The notes below the pieces were generated by a model. The model had not been told where the DNA came from, ran no database searches, and saw nothing but the letters and a program-made list of their open reading frames with translations. Positions 9,818 to 17,448 of a DNA stretch of 64,000 nucleotides are shown piece by piece. The first letter of the stretch is position 1. Every line of letters begins with the position of its first letter. Location of the stretch: assembly GCF_000025005.1 (NCBI RefSeq), contig NC_013525.1:620001-684000 (forward strand), read 5' to 3'. A program made the translations under genes and the position numbers. Source of the DNA: Thermobaculum terrenum ATCC BAA-798. GTDB lineage: Bacteria; Chloroflexota; Chloroflexia; Thermobaculales; Thermobaculaceae.

Positions 9818-10768
9818 CTAGTAGCCTCGGCTCAGATCAACCTGGTTAAGTAGTGGCTCCCCTTGCAGCCAGCGTTTCAGATTATCGCAAAAGAATCTCA
9901 CTAGTCGCTCAGCCGAATATGGTGAATATCCTGAGGTATGAGCTGTGATGAAGACGTTAGGGGTGGACCACAGTGGATGATCCGGAGGCAGGGGTTCAGG
10001 GTCAGTCACATCCAAATACGCTGCTGCTATCCAGCCTTCGGACAAAGCCTTCATGAGTGCTTCTGTCTGCACTATCTTTCCTCGAGCTATGTTTAGCAGC
10101 ACGGAAGAGCTCTTCATTGCTCTGAGTTCAGACTCGCCTATCATGCCTTGAGTCTGGGGCGTAAGAGGAGTAGCTATGACTACATAGTCACCTTTCCCTA
10201 GCGCTGCATGCAGACTGTCAGATGTTAGCATTTCATCAAAGTGCTCAGAGCTCCTGCCGCTTGATCTTACGCCCACGACTTTCATCCCCAGGCATTTCGC
10301 CCTACGTGCTATCGAAGCTCCTATCCCTCCAGCCCCTACAATTACCATTGTCTTACCGCCGAGCTCATCGCATTCCTCCGCCTGCCATTCATGGGCCTGA
10401 AAGTGTCTAAACAGGAGGTGGAATCTTTTAGCATGTGCCAGTGTCATAGCTATAACCCACTCTGCTATAGGCTCACCATGCAGCCCAGCACTGTTGGTCA
10501 ACACCAGGTCTCGATGTTGGAGGATTGGTATAAGTCCTTCCACACCGGCGCTGTAGCTATGAACCCATCTGATAGATGCAAATTTGTCCAGGATTTGAAC
10601 TAGTAGATCGTTGGGAATCTCAGACCTAATTAGAACCTGCGGATGGATACTATCCTCGCTCAAGGCCTTTTCGATGGGTATAAGCTCTATGGCTTGATCC
10701 ACGGATCTGATTTGATCGCCAAACCTCTCGATGATTGCTGAGTTAGCGATTATCTCGATCTTCTCCAA
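9818..10768 (-). CDS. D-isomer-specific 2-hydroxyacid dehydrogenase family protein
   Basis: NAD(P)-dependent interconversion of a 2-oxo acid and a D-2-hydroxyacid. The 316-residue protein has the Rossmann motif VGAGGIGASIARRA (about 143-156). The catalytic triad is in the expected places: Arg in NIARGKIV (about 225), Glu in DVTDPEPLP (about 256) and His in TAHTSG (about 276). The N-terminal substrate domain is divergent, so the substrate cannot be named. It may belong with the short-form glyoxylate/phosphoglycerate-like subgroup. Monocistronic. Confidence 0.88.
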   Translation of the reverse strand: MEKIEIIANSAIIERFGDQIRSVDQAIELIPIEKALSEDSIHPQVLIRSEIPNDLLVQILDKFASIRWVHSYSAGVEGLIPILQHRDLVLTNSAGLHGEPIAEWVIAMTLAHAKRFHLLFRHFQAHEWQAEECDELGGKTMVIVGAGGIGASIARRAKCLGMKVVGVRSSGRSSEHFDEMLTSDSLHAALGKGDYVVIATPLTPQTQGMIGESELRAMKSSSVLLNIARGKIVQTEALMKALSEGWIAAAYLDVTDPEPLPPDHPLWSTPNVFITAHTSGYSPYSAERLVRFFCDNLKRWLQGEPLLNQVDLSRGY

Positions 10769-10918
10769 CTTGTTTCCTCTCCCAGATTCCTGATCTGGTA
10801 ACAGACTATCTGAGTTTAATCGATCGTGTCAACGCAACAATCGTCACCTGTAGATCATGGGTACTTGTGGCGTTATTGACAACTACAGATGCATCATTTA
10901 TACTCGGCAGTAAGGTTG

Positions 10919-10935
10919 CTAACCAAACCTTAACC
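10919..10935. promoter_or_regulatory. Direct-repeat box CTAACC-N5-TTAACC (OmpR-family type)
   Basis: Two 6-base half-sites are spaced by 5 bases (11-base period), as in PhoP/WalR boxes. On the minus strand it reads GGTTAA-N5-GGTTAG. A possible -10 (TATGAT, 10965-10970) lies downstream without a good -35, which would suit activation. A second copy precedes the other secreted wall hydrolase, at 14021. Confidence 0.45.
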
Positions 10936-10975
10936 TTTGAAGGTCTGGAATTTGCGGGTATTAGTATGATAAAGC

Positions 10976-11010
10976 GCCCTGCGATACAGCCGCCACCTCT
11001 GTCGCAGGGC
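10976..11010 (+). promoter_or_regulatory. Hairpin in the leader of the 3D-domain gene
   Basis: A 9-bp stem (10976-10984 with 11002-11010) closes a 17-base loop in the untranslated leader, about 40 bases before the start codon. There is no T-tract. It could stabilise the message or be part of a regulatory RNA. I do not recognise a known class. Confidence 0.4.
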
Positions 11011-11050
11011 AATTATTGGATAAAACTATAAATTCAGACGGAGGGATGTC

Positions 11051-11833
11051 GTGAAAAACTTGCTGTCCAATAAGTTATCTCTTTGTGTCTTGCTTTTGGC
11101 ACTAGTTCTACCAATCGCCTCCTTCCCTGGTAAGGGTTATGCATACTATGGTGTGACCTTTTACAAGGGAGACAAGGTACAGGTACGTAACACTGGAGGT
11201 GCGGGTCTGAGGGTGCGTGTTGGTCCTGGCCTGAGATATGACAAGCTAACGACCATGCGAGAGGGACAAGTGGTTACCGTAGTAGCTGGTCCAATCTGGA
11301 GTGATGGGTACGGCTGGTACAAGGTGACCGGTTATGACTCCGCTGGTAACGCAGGCTGGGCTGCTGGCTGGTGGCTCTACAGGGTCAGCCGCGCTGATAA
11401 CACACCTCCTGCTCAGGTTGCGCAAGTGCGCGTGCAAGAGTACTCAGAGGAAAGTGCTGCTTCTGATAGCTCATCTACTACCAATACCAAGGTGGCGGTT
11501 TCCAGACCTTCAGAAAGCAATAGTGGCAGCACTCAGGTAAGTTCTTCTGGAAGGACCTATCGCGTGCTGACCTCTGGTTTCAATGGCGCCGAGTTTGGCT
11601 CTACCGGTTACATGGCTAACGGTCGTCGAGTTCACTGGGGAGCAGTTGCCGTTGATCCCAGATACATACCTCTTGGAACCAGGATGTACATCTCGGGCTT
11701 CGGAAATCAGGTGTTCGTTGCTGAGGACACTGGCGGAGCTATCAAGGGCTGGAGAATAGATATATGGTTCCCCAGTGTAGCACAGGCCAGGCAATATGGC
11801 ATGCAGTGGAGGACTATAACCATAATCCCCTAG
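11051..11833 (+). CDS. Secreted SH3 plus 3D-domain protein (YabE/YocH-like wall hydrolase)
   Basis: The 3D (Asp-Asp-Asp) domain resembles the lytic transglycosylase fold of MltA and resuscitation-promoting proteins and probably cleaves or remodels peptidoglycan. Parts: signal peptide (about 1-28), bacterial SH3 domain (about 37-112, with GLRVRVGPGLRYDKL), a Ser-rich linker, and a 3D domain (about 170-260). The three aspartates lie in AVDPRYIPLGT, AEDTGG and WRIDIWF. The start is GTG at 11051, 5 bases after CGGAGGG; the ATG at 11046 would stop after two codons (ATG TCG TGA). Almost the same start context is seen at 14271. A strong terminator follows. Confidence 0.88.
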   Translation: MKNLLSNKLSLCVLLLALVLPIASFPGKGYAYYGVTFYKGDKVQVRNTGGAGLRVRVGPGLRYDKLTTMREGQVVTVVAGPIWSDGYGWYKVTGYDSAGNAGWAAGWWLYRVSRADNTPPAQVAQVRVQEYSEESAASDSSSTTNTKVAVSRPSESNSGSTQVSSSGRTYRVLTSGFNGAEFGSTGYMANGRRVHWGAVAVDPRYIPLGTRMYISGFGNQVFVAEDTGGAIKGWRIDIWFPSVAQARQYGMQWRTITIIP

Positions 11834-11870
11834 TCCTTAGCACCAACAGTTGCTTTCGTGGCGGAGTTTC

Positions 11871-11913
11871 CTCAAGCCGAGGAGATATAAAACTCTCCTC
11901 GGCTTGAGTTTTT
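11871..11913 (+). terminator. Terminator after the 3D-domain gene
   Basis: A perfect 15-bp stem (11871-11885 with 11894-11908), an 8-base loop and TTTTT form a classical intrinsic terminator. Confidence 0.93.
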
Positions 11914-11997
11914 AGGGAACATATTGGAGATAATAACAGTCCTAATTGCCAGACTTAACAGATGCTATTATTTTCTCAAAAACACTAGGGGGTAGAT

Positions 11998-12648
11998 GTG
12001 CCTGATCTGGCCGACATCATAAACAAGATCCTGGATTTTCTTGAGCCTTTCTACGCCCGCTATGGCTATTTCATAGTGTTTGCTGGTGCCATGCTAGAAC
12101 ACACATTCCTGGTATCGTGGGCTCTTCCAGGAGGTATAATGATCGCTCTAGGCGGGATGTACGCTCAGGGTGGGGATCTGAACCTTCTGGGTGTGATCCT
12201 CTGCGGTATCTTAGGTTTCATGGTTGGCGACCATATAGACTACATAGTAGGGAGAAGAGGATCCAGAGTACTTGAAAGGCTTACCAAAGGCCGATCAGCT
12301 AATGCACCTAACATTTGGAGCCTGAAGGCGATCCCAGCCCTGATTCCTGCTTACATACATACCCTCACTAGGTCAACCATGTTCATGGGCGGTGCTGCCT
12401 CGGGCAAACTTCCTTACCACAGGTTCCTGGTGGTGTCTTTTGGTTTGGCAACTTTCTGGAGCATAATAAATAGCGTAATTGGTTACTGGGTAGGGACAAG
12501 TAGGGATGAGGTGCTAAGAGTCCTCAACTATATAGGTCTAGGGGGGCAGATATTCGTTCTGGTGTTTATAACTGCGGTGCTTCTCTTAGTCCTGAGACGC
12601 AGGTCCAGATCCAGCAGTAAGCTACCCAATAGCCTGGACCTCGAATAA
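11998..12648 (+). CDS. DedA/SNARE-associated family membrane protein
   Basis: DedA proteins are polytopic inner-membrane proteins now linked to lipid-carrier (undecaprenyl phosphate) or phospholipid flipping. The 216-residue product has several hydrophobic segments (about 20-65, 130-170 and 180-203) and the family pattern around LPGGIMIALGG and GDHIDYIVGRRG. The start is GTG at 11998: the overlapping ATG at 11996 leads to an early stop, and AGGGGG precedes it. The last ten or so residues are basic and serine-rich. Its place among envelope genes fits a role in recycling lipid carriers. Confidence 0.85.
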   Translation: MPDLADIINKILDFLEPFYARYGYFIVFAGAMLEHTFLVSWALPGGIMIALGGMYAQGGDLNLLGVILCGILGFMVGDHIDYIVGRRGSRVLERLTKGRSANAPNIWSLKAIPALIPAYIHTLTRSTMFMGGAASGKLPYHRFLVVSFGLATFWSIINSVIGYWVGTSRDEVLRVLNYIGLGGQIFVLVFITAVLLLVLRRRSRSSSKLPNSLDLE

Positions 12649-12714
12649 CGCTTGGCATGACTCCTGCGAATAAACCCCTGCTAAGGCTTTTTGCTTTTAG
12701 CGAGGAGGTGTTCA

Positions 12715-13473
12715 ATGAGATTAGGCAAAGTATCCTTAGCTTTGGCTTTGCTCGGTGGGTTAGCGCTTTGGTTAAGGAACAAAGTGTCAAGTATTCGCAC
12801 TGAGGTTGCCTTAGAACAGGGTCGTGGTGCGCTTGCTGATACCAGGGTCGAGATCCAGCAAGCGGCAAGACAGATAGGGCAAATCGTTGCGAGCACCGCT
12901 AAGAATACTGCAGATAGACTGACCAACGTGGCAAGATCTGCCACCGGCAGTGGAGTGGACGCAACTGCTTCCTCAGCTCAACCTACACACATCACTAGGC
13001 AGAATGAAGTGATAGCTGAGGCTACACTGATCCCAGACAACCCAGCTGGGAGTGTAGAGCAAGGTGCTGAACTTTGGGCTGGGGTTCAGGATGAGCCCGT
13101 GAATGAGCCTGTTTCTGCTCCAAGTCCCCCACCTCCCCCAGAGCCGCCTGCTTCAGTGGAGCATGAAACTGAAGAGATAGTCTCACAAAATACGACTGCA
13201 GAGGCATCGGCCTCATTGACTGGTATGGAGGATGCTGCCGCGTCAAGATCCTGGAAGTATGTGCAGGAGCAGGAAGAAGGATCTGAGTCTCATTCTGCAT
13301 CTAATCCCACTTATGGGGAGGTCGGTGCTGCGCCCGCAGAGGAAACATCGGATGATACGGGTGTGTTGAAACCCCCGAAAGACAAAAGCGAAGGTAGTCG
13401 TGCATCTCGTCATCGGGAAGATAGCATGAATATTCAGTCAGAGGACGAGAATCGAGCTTCTAGTAGTACTTAG
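12715..13473 (+). CDS. Hypothetical membrane-anchored protein with acidic, proline-rich tail
   Basis: I do not recognise this family. With the start at 12715 (AGGAGG 8 bases before), the protein has a single hydrophobic segment at about 5-22. A helical, coiled-coil-like stretch follows (about 26-80, ARQIGQIVASTAKNTADRL), then a long low-complexity tail with PSPPPPPEPP and many Glu, Ser and Thr residues. The layout resembles YtxH-type general stress proteins only loosely. It is 18 bases before the PRC-barrel gene and probably co-transcribed with it. Confidence 0.65.
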   Translation: MRLGKVSLALALLGGLALWLRNKVSSIRTEVALEQGRGALADTRVEIQQAARQIGQIVASTAKNTADRLTNVARSATGSGVDATASSAQPTHITRQNEVIAEATLIPDNPAGSVEQGAELWAGVQDEPVNEPVSAPSPPPPPEPPASVEHETEEIVSQNTTAEASASLTGMEDAAASRSWKYVQEQEEGSESHSASNPTYGEVGAAPAEETSDDTGVLKPPKDKSEGSRASRHREDSMNIQSEDENRASSST

Positions 13474-13491
13474 TCACTATGGAGGTGAGAG

Positions 13492-13947
13492 ATGAGCACT
13501 GGTGACCGCAACTACGAAGAGCAAAAGGAGCGGAGACTTTCTGACGAGAGACTCGATATGGACATAGCGCCCGAAAGTGAGCTCTCCTCTGAGGATTACC
13601 AGCATGTTGAAGCCTCTGTTCCGCCTGAAACCCTGGAGGCAATGAAACAGGTGGAGAAGCAAAAGGAGCAACCTGTGGAGCTCCCAGATGTTAAGGGTTT
13701 CACCGTTATGGCTACAGATGGGAAGATAGGCACTGTTGATGATGTGGTCGCTACCACAGATGTTGATTCCAGCTACATGCTGGTTAAGGAAGGACTGATA
13801 TTCAAGAAAGAGGTTAAGGTACCCTTCTCTGCTGTAGACCGAGTAGAGGATAATGTAGTCTATCTAAATGTAGACAAGCAGTATGTGAAGTTTATGGAGG
13901 GGCAGGAGCCCTCCCATGCTGGGGAGCCGATAGAACCTATCCAATAG
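13492..13947 (+). CDS. PRC-barrel / DUF2171-type domain protein
   Basis: The 151-residue protein has a charged N-terminal region (1-60). A PRC-barrel-like domain follows (about 65-135): KGFTVMATDGKIGTVDDVVA, then SSYMLVKEGLIFKKEVKVPFSAVDRVEDNVVYL. Such domains bind partner proteins or RNA and are common in stress-induced surface-associated proteins; the exact role is unknown. It shares a transcript with the preceding membrane protein and is followed by a terminator. Confidence 0.75.
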   Translation: MSTGDRNYEEQKERRLSDERLDMDIAPESELSSEDYQHVEASVPPETLEAMKQVEKQKEQPVELPDVKGFTVMATDGKIGTVDDVVATTDVDSSYMLVKEGLIFKKEVKVPFSAVDRVEDNVVYLNVDKQYVKFMEGQEPSHAGEPIEPIQ

Positions 13948-13974
13948 CAAACCTGGTAAACAGGAAAGCATATC

Positions 13975-14012
13975 AAGAGCGAGGAAAAATCTTCCTCGCT
14001 CTTTTATTTTAT
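13975..14012 (+). terminator. Terminator after the PRC-barrel gene
   Basis: A 12-bp stem (13975-13986 with 13992-14003), a 5-base loop and a T-rich tail (TTTTATTTTAT). Confidence 0.92.
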
Positions 14013-14020
14013 TTCTGCCT

Positions 14021-14096
14021 TTAACCAAACATTAACACTTTTCTTACCAGCAACAGGCTTCTGAAATCTTGACATGCCGGTTGTTATACGGATAAG
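14021..14096 (+). promoter_or_regulatory. OmpR-type box and promoter of the NlpC/P60 gene
   Basis: TTAACC-N5-TTAACA (14021-14037; TGTTAA-N5-GGTTAA on the other strand) matches the 11-base-period direct repeats of WalR/PhoP-type sites. Downstream, TTGACA (14069-14074) and GATAAG (14091-14096) with a 16-base spacer are a plausible promoter. The transcript would have a leader of about 165 bases. Confidence 0.5.
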
Positions 14097-14130
14097 CTAC
14101 TGCTGCAACACCAAAGCCGAATTCTTAGTG

Positions 14131-14227
14131 GAAAGGAGGTGATCGACTAGTCGAGTAGTGCAGAGGAATCATAGTTGGATTCCTTTCACTCTATTGCAAG
14201 GCTGCTGCTAACTCACCACCAGCAGCC
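14131..14227 (+). promoter_or_regulatory. Structured leader with a 14-base perfect Shine-Dalgarno sequence
   Basis: This lies in a 322-base stretch without a gene (13948-14270). GAAAGGAGGTGATC (14131-14144) is the exact complement of the 3' tail of bacterial 16S rRNA, yet no start codon follows at usable distance. The nearest GTG, at 14158, would give a 17-codon peptide. Then come the palindrome CGACTAGTCG (14144-14153), a 7-bp hairpin (14164-14170 with 14178-14184) and an 8-bp hairpin (14200-14207 with 14220-14227). The loop of the last includes UCACCACC, which can pair imperfectly with GGAGGUGA. I know no RNA class that fits. Confidence 0.5.
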
Positions 14228-14270
14228 CAGATAGCAGCAAAAGACTAGAAGAAAGAACGGAGGGATGTCT

Positions 14271-14999
14271 GTGAAACTTAAGCTGTTCTCGTGTGCCCTG
14301 TTGATCGCGCTGGTGCTATCCGCTGTGCCGGCAGTCAGCTCTAAAGCTGCTGGCGTACCCGGACAATACGCTTATACCACTACCTGGCTGAACTTTAGAA
14401 CCGGACCAAGCATCAACTACTCCATCATGCGTGTTCTTCCCCCACAGGCAAGGGTGTACGTTATTTCTGGCCCCTATAACTATGAGTGGTACCGTGTGTC
14501 TTATGATGGACTGACTGGTTATGTCCATGGCTACTATATTCAGCCTGCTGCATCCGGTACTACTGAGCTTTCCTCTCAGAGTACCAGCTACACTAACACT
14601 ACTTACTCCAACACCTACTCAAGCAGGGGTCTTGCCATAGCCAACACAGCCAAGCGCTATGTAGGTTACAGATATGCTTACTATGGCAACACTCCTGCTG
14701 AGGGCTTCAGCTGCGTTGGCTTTACCCAGTGGGTGTACAGGCTCAACGGTATATGGATACCTGAAAGCCTGTGGGGTCAGTACAGCATGGGATGGTCAGT
14801 GTCCAAGAGTGAGTTGCAGCCTGGCGACCTGGTGTTCTTCCAGAACACTTGGTGGAGAGGGCTTTCCCATGTCGGAATTTATGTGGGTGACGGCTGGATG
14901 ATCGATGCTGGATCTCCAGAGACCGGTGTCCACTGGAGTAATATCAACTGGGACTACTTTGCAACCCGTTGGTTCGGTGCGCGTCGTCTTGTGAACTAG
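14271..14999 (+). CDS. Secreted SH3 plus NlpC/P60 peptidoglycan endopeptidase
   Basis: NlpC/P60 enzymes cut gamma-D-Glu-diaminopimelate or similar bonds in peptidoglycan. Parts: signal peptide (about 1-28), SH3 domain (about 34-92, with WLNFRTGPSINYSIM), a Ser/Thr/Tyr linker, and the catalytic domain (about 120-242). The catalytic domain has the nucleophilic Cys in FSCVGF, His in LSHVGIYVG and the third position in IDAGSPETGV, where an Asp stands where many family members have His. I prefer GTG at 14271, 6 bases after CGGAGGG, over the ATG at 14265, which touches the Shine-Dalgarno. The same arrangement decides the start of the 3D-domain gene at 11051. Confidence 0.88.
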   Translation: MKLKLFSCALLIALVLSAVPAVSSKAAGVPGQYAYTTTWLNFRTGPSINYSIMRVLPPQARVYVISGPYNYEWYRVSYDGLTGYVHGYYIQPAASGTTELSSQSTSYTNTTYSNTYSSRGLAIANTAKRYVGYRYAYYGNTPAEGFSCVGFTQWVYRLNGIWIPESLWGQYSMGWSVSKSELQPGDLVFFQNTWWRGLSHVGIYVGDGWMIDAGSPETGVHWSNINWDYFATRWFGARRLVN

Positions 15000-15016
15000 A
15001 TAGATCAGCCAACATC

Positions 15017-15060
15017 TACAAGGGGGCTCTGGTTAATAGCCGAGCCCCCTTGTATTTCTT
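15017..15060 (+). terminator. Terminator after the NlpC/P60 gene
   Basis: A 13-bp stem (15017-15029 with 15042-15054), a 12-base loop and an ATTTCTT tail. It lies between convergent genes and may block both strands. Confidence 0.85.
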
Positions 15061-15637
15061 ACGCCAGGAACTTCCTGATGAAGTATATGGTGCTTCCTGC
15101 TAGGATGAGAATGGATGCAGCAAGCATTGAACCCGTAACATCATTTTCCCGAGGCTCATACATGCTGCCTGCGCCGCTGTTAGGGAGTTTGGGCGCAGTA
15201 CCCTGAGATCCTTTCACGTACTCCACCGAGACTAATTTTGCTGACCAGGGGCAGTATCTTCCGACCTTTTCTATAAAGTACTTGACGTTATCTTCCACAT
15301 AGCTAGGTGTTCCATCGCAGAGCTCTATCGTGAAATCCGCCATCGATATATCTTGTGGGTCTAGATGCCAACTGTATGGAGCGTTGTGGTTCATCTCCCC
15401 TGCACCAGGTAATATCTTCCCGTTAGGAATGCTGGCGGTGCTCTTACCTTCCTTTAGATCTAGTATTTGAGCTATAGTTGCTGGATTGCGTACCAGTACC
15501 TTGAACTTTTCTCCATTGACGTCAAAGGTTGCTATTATTGCAGATTCCTCCTCGGCTAGAGAGTTATCAGGGAGGAAAGCGAATCCCAAAGTGGCTATAA
15601 GTGTGGCCAGAAAGATAAATCGAAGAAGACCCCTCAT
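15059..15637 (-). CDS. Secreted BP74-N-like protein with an LPNSG cell-wall sorting signal
   Basis: The start at 15637 follows GGAGGGG by 8 bases; a longer frame begins at 15679. Parts: signal peptide (about 1-28), then a domain (about 33-140) resembling the BP74 N-terminal domain. Its telltale blocks are WHLDPQDISMADFTIELCDG, PSYVED and YCPWSAKLV with two cysteines. Next comes a sorting tail: LPNSG (about 152-156), a short spacer, a hydrophobic helix (MLAASILILAGSTIYFI) and a basic end (RKFLA). The order motif-helix-charge is that of sortase substrates, with Ser in place of the usual Thr. A class F sortase is encoded at 4614. The role of the BP74 domain in bacteria is not known to me. Confidence 0.75.
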   Translation of the reverse strand: MRGLLRFIFLATLIATLGFAFLPDNSLAEEESAIIATFDVNGEKFKVLVRNPATIAQILDLKEGKSTASIPNGKILPGAGEMNHNAPYSWHLDPQDISMADFTIELCDGTPSYVEDNVKYFIEKVGRYCPWSAKLVSVEYVKGSQGTAPKLPNSGAGSMYEPRENDVTGSMLAASILILAGSTIYFIRKFLA

Positions 15638-15803
15638 ACTAATTACCCCTCCAGGAGATTGATTTTGAATTTTGATCAAATAACTATCTTTATGCGTCTT
15701 TTGTTCCTATAGACTTTTCTAGATTCATCTTTAGTTCCTGTACTGGCTCAGATAAGCTGTAAGTGGTACAACAGGTTCTGAGCCTTTCTGGAGGTAGATA
15801 GAA

Positions 15804-17246
15804 GTGCACACTGTTTACATAGGATTGGGATCTAATCTGGGAGATAGATATGCCAATATAGCTGAGGCCATCCAGTCTCTGCGCTCAAGGGTGAAGATCG
15901 ATAAGATTGCCTCTATATACGAAACCGAACCAGTGGGATACAAAGAACAGCCTAAGTTTCTGAATACGGTAGTTGAGGGACAAACTGATCTTGAGCCAAG
16001 AGATCTGCTCAAATTCCTCAAGTCTATAGAGCACAGGATGGGTAGGAGGCCTTCTTTCAGGAACGCTCCCAGGCCAATAGACCTTGATTTGTTGCTGTAC
16101 GACGATTTGGTCCTCAAATCAGAAGATATAGAAGTTCCTCATCCTTACATGCACGAGAGAGCTTTTGTATTAGTGCCTCTTGCTGAGATCGCTCCTGATA
16201 TGGTCCACCCAGCTTTAGGTGAGTCTATCGCTCAGCTCCTGGAGAAAGTAGATAAGTCTGGTGTCAGAAAGGCAAGAAGGGGGCTGGCATTACGCTTGTC
16301 TCGTGATGTGCAGGGGCAGGAGCCAGAAGTAGCTGTGCGTCTTGGTCGTGTGGGAGTGACGAACGTACAGAGGATGATAAGGCTGGGTAAAGGATCTAGA
16401 TCCAGGGTATTGCAGGCCGAGATAAGCCTGCTGGCAGATATAGGCCCAAACCAGAAAGGGCTTCATATGTCTCGCTTCAGCCATGCTCTTGATGAAACTC
16501 TGGATGATGCGGTTGCTGATGAGGCTCCGGATGTGGAATCTCTTGCTCTTAGGATCGCTGAGAGGATCGTAAATGCCCAGAAAGCCCTTAGGAGCGAGGT
16601 AAGAATAAGGGCAAAGTTCTCACTTCGTAGGTATGCCCCTATATCAGGAATCCCAACAGATGAGATGTATACCCTGCTTGGAATAGCAGTTTGTAAGCAG
16701 GATAGTTATCGGCGGATGGTAGGGATAGAAGCGGAGGGTATGACGGCGTGCCCTTGTGCACAGGATATGATACTCGAGCACTCTAGGGAGAGGCTGGCCG
16801 AGGAGGGATTTACATCAGAAGAGGCAGAGAAGATACTGGCCGCTATACCTACCGCCGCGCATAACCAGAGATCAAAGGCTACTATACTTCTTGGGACAGA
16901 TGCAATGGTAAGAGCTGAGGACTTGGTAGAGATCGCCGAGTCCTCCATGAGCTCGGAGAACTACGGTCTTCTCAAACGCCCGGACGAGTTCTTCGTAGTT
17001 CACAAGGCCCATCGTAGACCTCGCTTCGTAGAGGATGTGGCTCGGGAGATACTGAGATCAGCGGTAAATACTTACTCTGACCTGCCTGAGGAAGACTTCC
17101 TGTTAGCTAGGGTGGTAAGTTTTGAGAGCATACACAAACATGATGCTTACGCTGAAGGATTCGGCACTTTTGGCGAGCTAAGAGAACAGGTTATTTATGG
17201 CCGCAGCCCTTCTACTTGTACCACTTTGGAAGAGTGGCTAGGATGA
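15804..17246 (+). CDS. folK-folE2: Bifunctional FolK-FolE2 fusion: HPPK and type IB GTP cyclohydrolase
   Basis: Residues 1 to about 160 are 6-hydroxymethyl-7,8-dihydropterin pyrophosphokinase: IGLGSNLGDR (6-15), YETEPVGY, the PRPIDLDLLLYDD metal-binding block and HERAFVLVPL. Residues from about 170 to 480 are a FolE2/MptA-type GTP cyclohydrolase I: IGPNQKGLHMSRF, EGMTACPCAQ with the metal-ligand Cys, AHNQRS and FESIHKHDAYAEGFG. The second enzyme makes dihydroneopterin triphosphate, the pathway entry; the first acts just before dihydropteroate synthase. The linker is intact, with no frameshift. GTG start after GGAGG. FolB and FolP are not in the window. Confidence 0.93.
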   Translation: MHTVYIGLGSNLGDRYANIAEAIQSLRSRVKIDKIASIYETEPVGYKEQPKFLNTVVEGQTDLEPRDLLKFLKSIEHRMGRRPSFRNAPRPIDLDLLLYDDLVLKSEDIEVPHPYMHERAFVLVPLAEIAPDMVHPALGESIAQLLEKVDKSGVRKARRGLALRLSRDVQGQEPEVAVRLGRVGVTNVQRMIRLGKGSRSRVLQAEISLLADIGPNQKGLHMSRFSHALDETLDDAVADEAPDVESLALRIAERIVNAQKALRSEVRIRAKFSLRRYAPISGIPTDEMYTLLGIAVCKQDSYRRMVGIEAEGMTACPCAQDMILEHSRERLAEEGFTSEEAEKILAAIPTAAHNQRSKATILLGTDAMVRAEDLVEIAESSMSSENYGLLKRPDEFFVVHKAHRRPRFVEDVAREILRSAVNTYSDLPEEDFLLARVVSFESIHKHDAYAEGFGTFGELREQVIYGRSPSTCTTLEEWLG

Positions 17247-17304
17247 ACCTTGCAAATAATCCCAGCCCAAGAAAATAGCTATAGATTATTGATAGTCGGT
17301 CGTT

Positions 17305-17341
17305 ACTAATTGCAACTAATTGCAGCAGAAATGATGCTGCA
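17305..17341 (+). repeat. Tandem ACTAATTGCA repeat and hairpin after folK-folE2
   Basis: ACTAATTGCA is repeated back to back at 17305-17314 and 17315-17324. The second copy overlaps a 7-bp stem (17321-17327 with 17335-17341). A T-run (ATTTTTG) follows about 13 bases later, so this may be a weak terminator for the folate gene. Nothing else is seen in the gap up to the promoter at 17357. Confidence 0.4.
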
Positions 17342-17356
17342 TTAGAGAGCAGATTT

Positions 17357-17386
17357 TTGCCTTTCTATCTTGATTTTTGATATTAT
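17357..17386 (+). promoter_or_regulatory. Probable promoter of the siroheme genes
   Basis: TTGCCT (17357-17362) and TATTAT (17381-17386) with an 18-base spacer, about 60 bases before the start at 17449. Confidence 0.5.
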
Positions 17387-17448
17387 CCAGAAATAAGCAG
17401 GGGAGAATATGTGATATATTGCACTTTTTTGCAATTGAGAGGTAGGCT

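Noticed and set aside
14100-14270. Possible c-di-AMP (ydaO) riboswitch before the NlpC/P60 gene
   Set aside because: The location and gene type would suit it, but the conserved ydaO blocks are not there.
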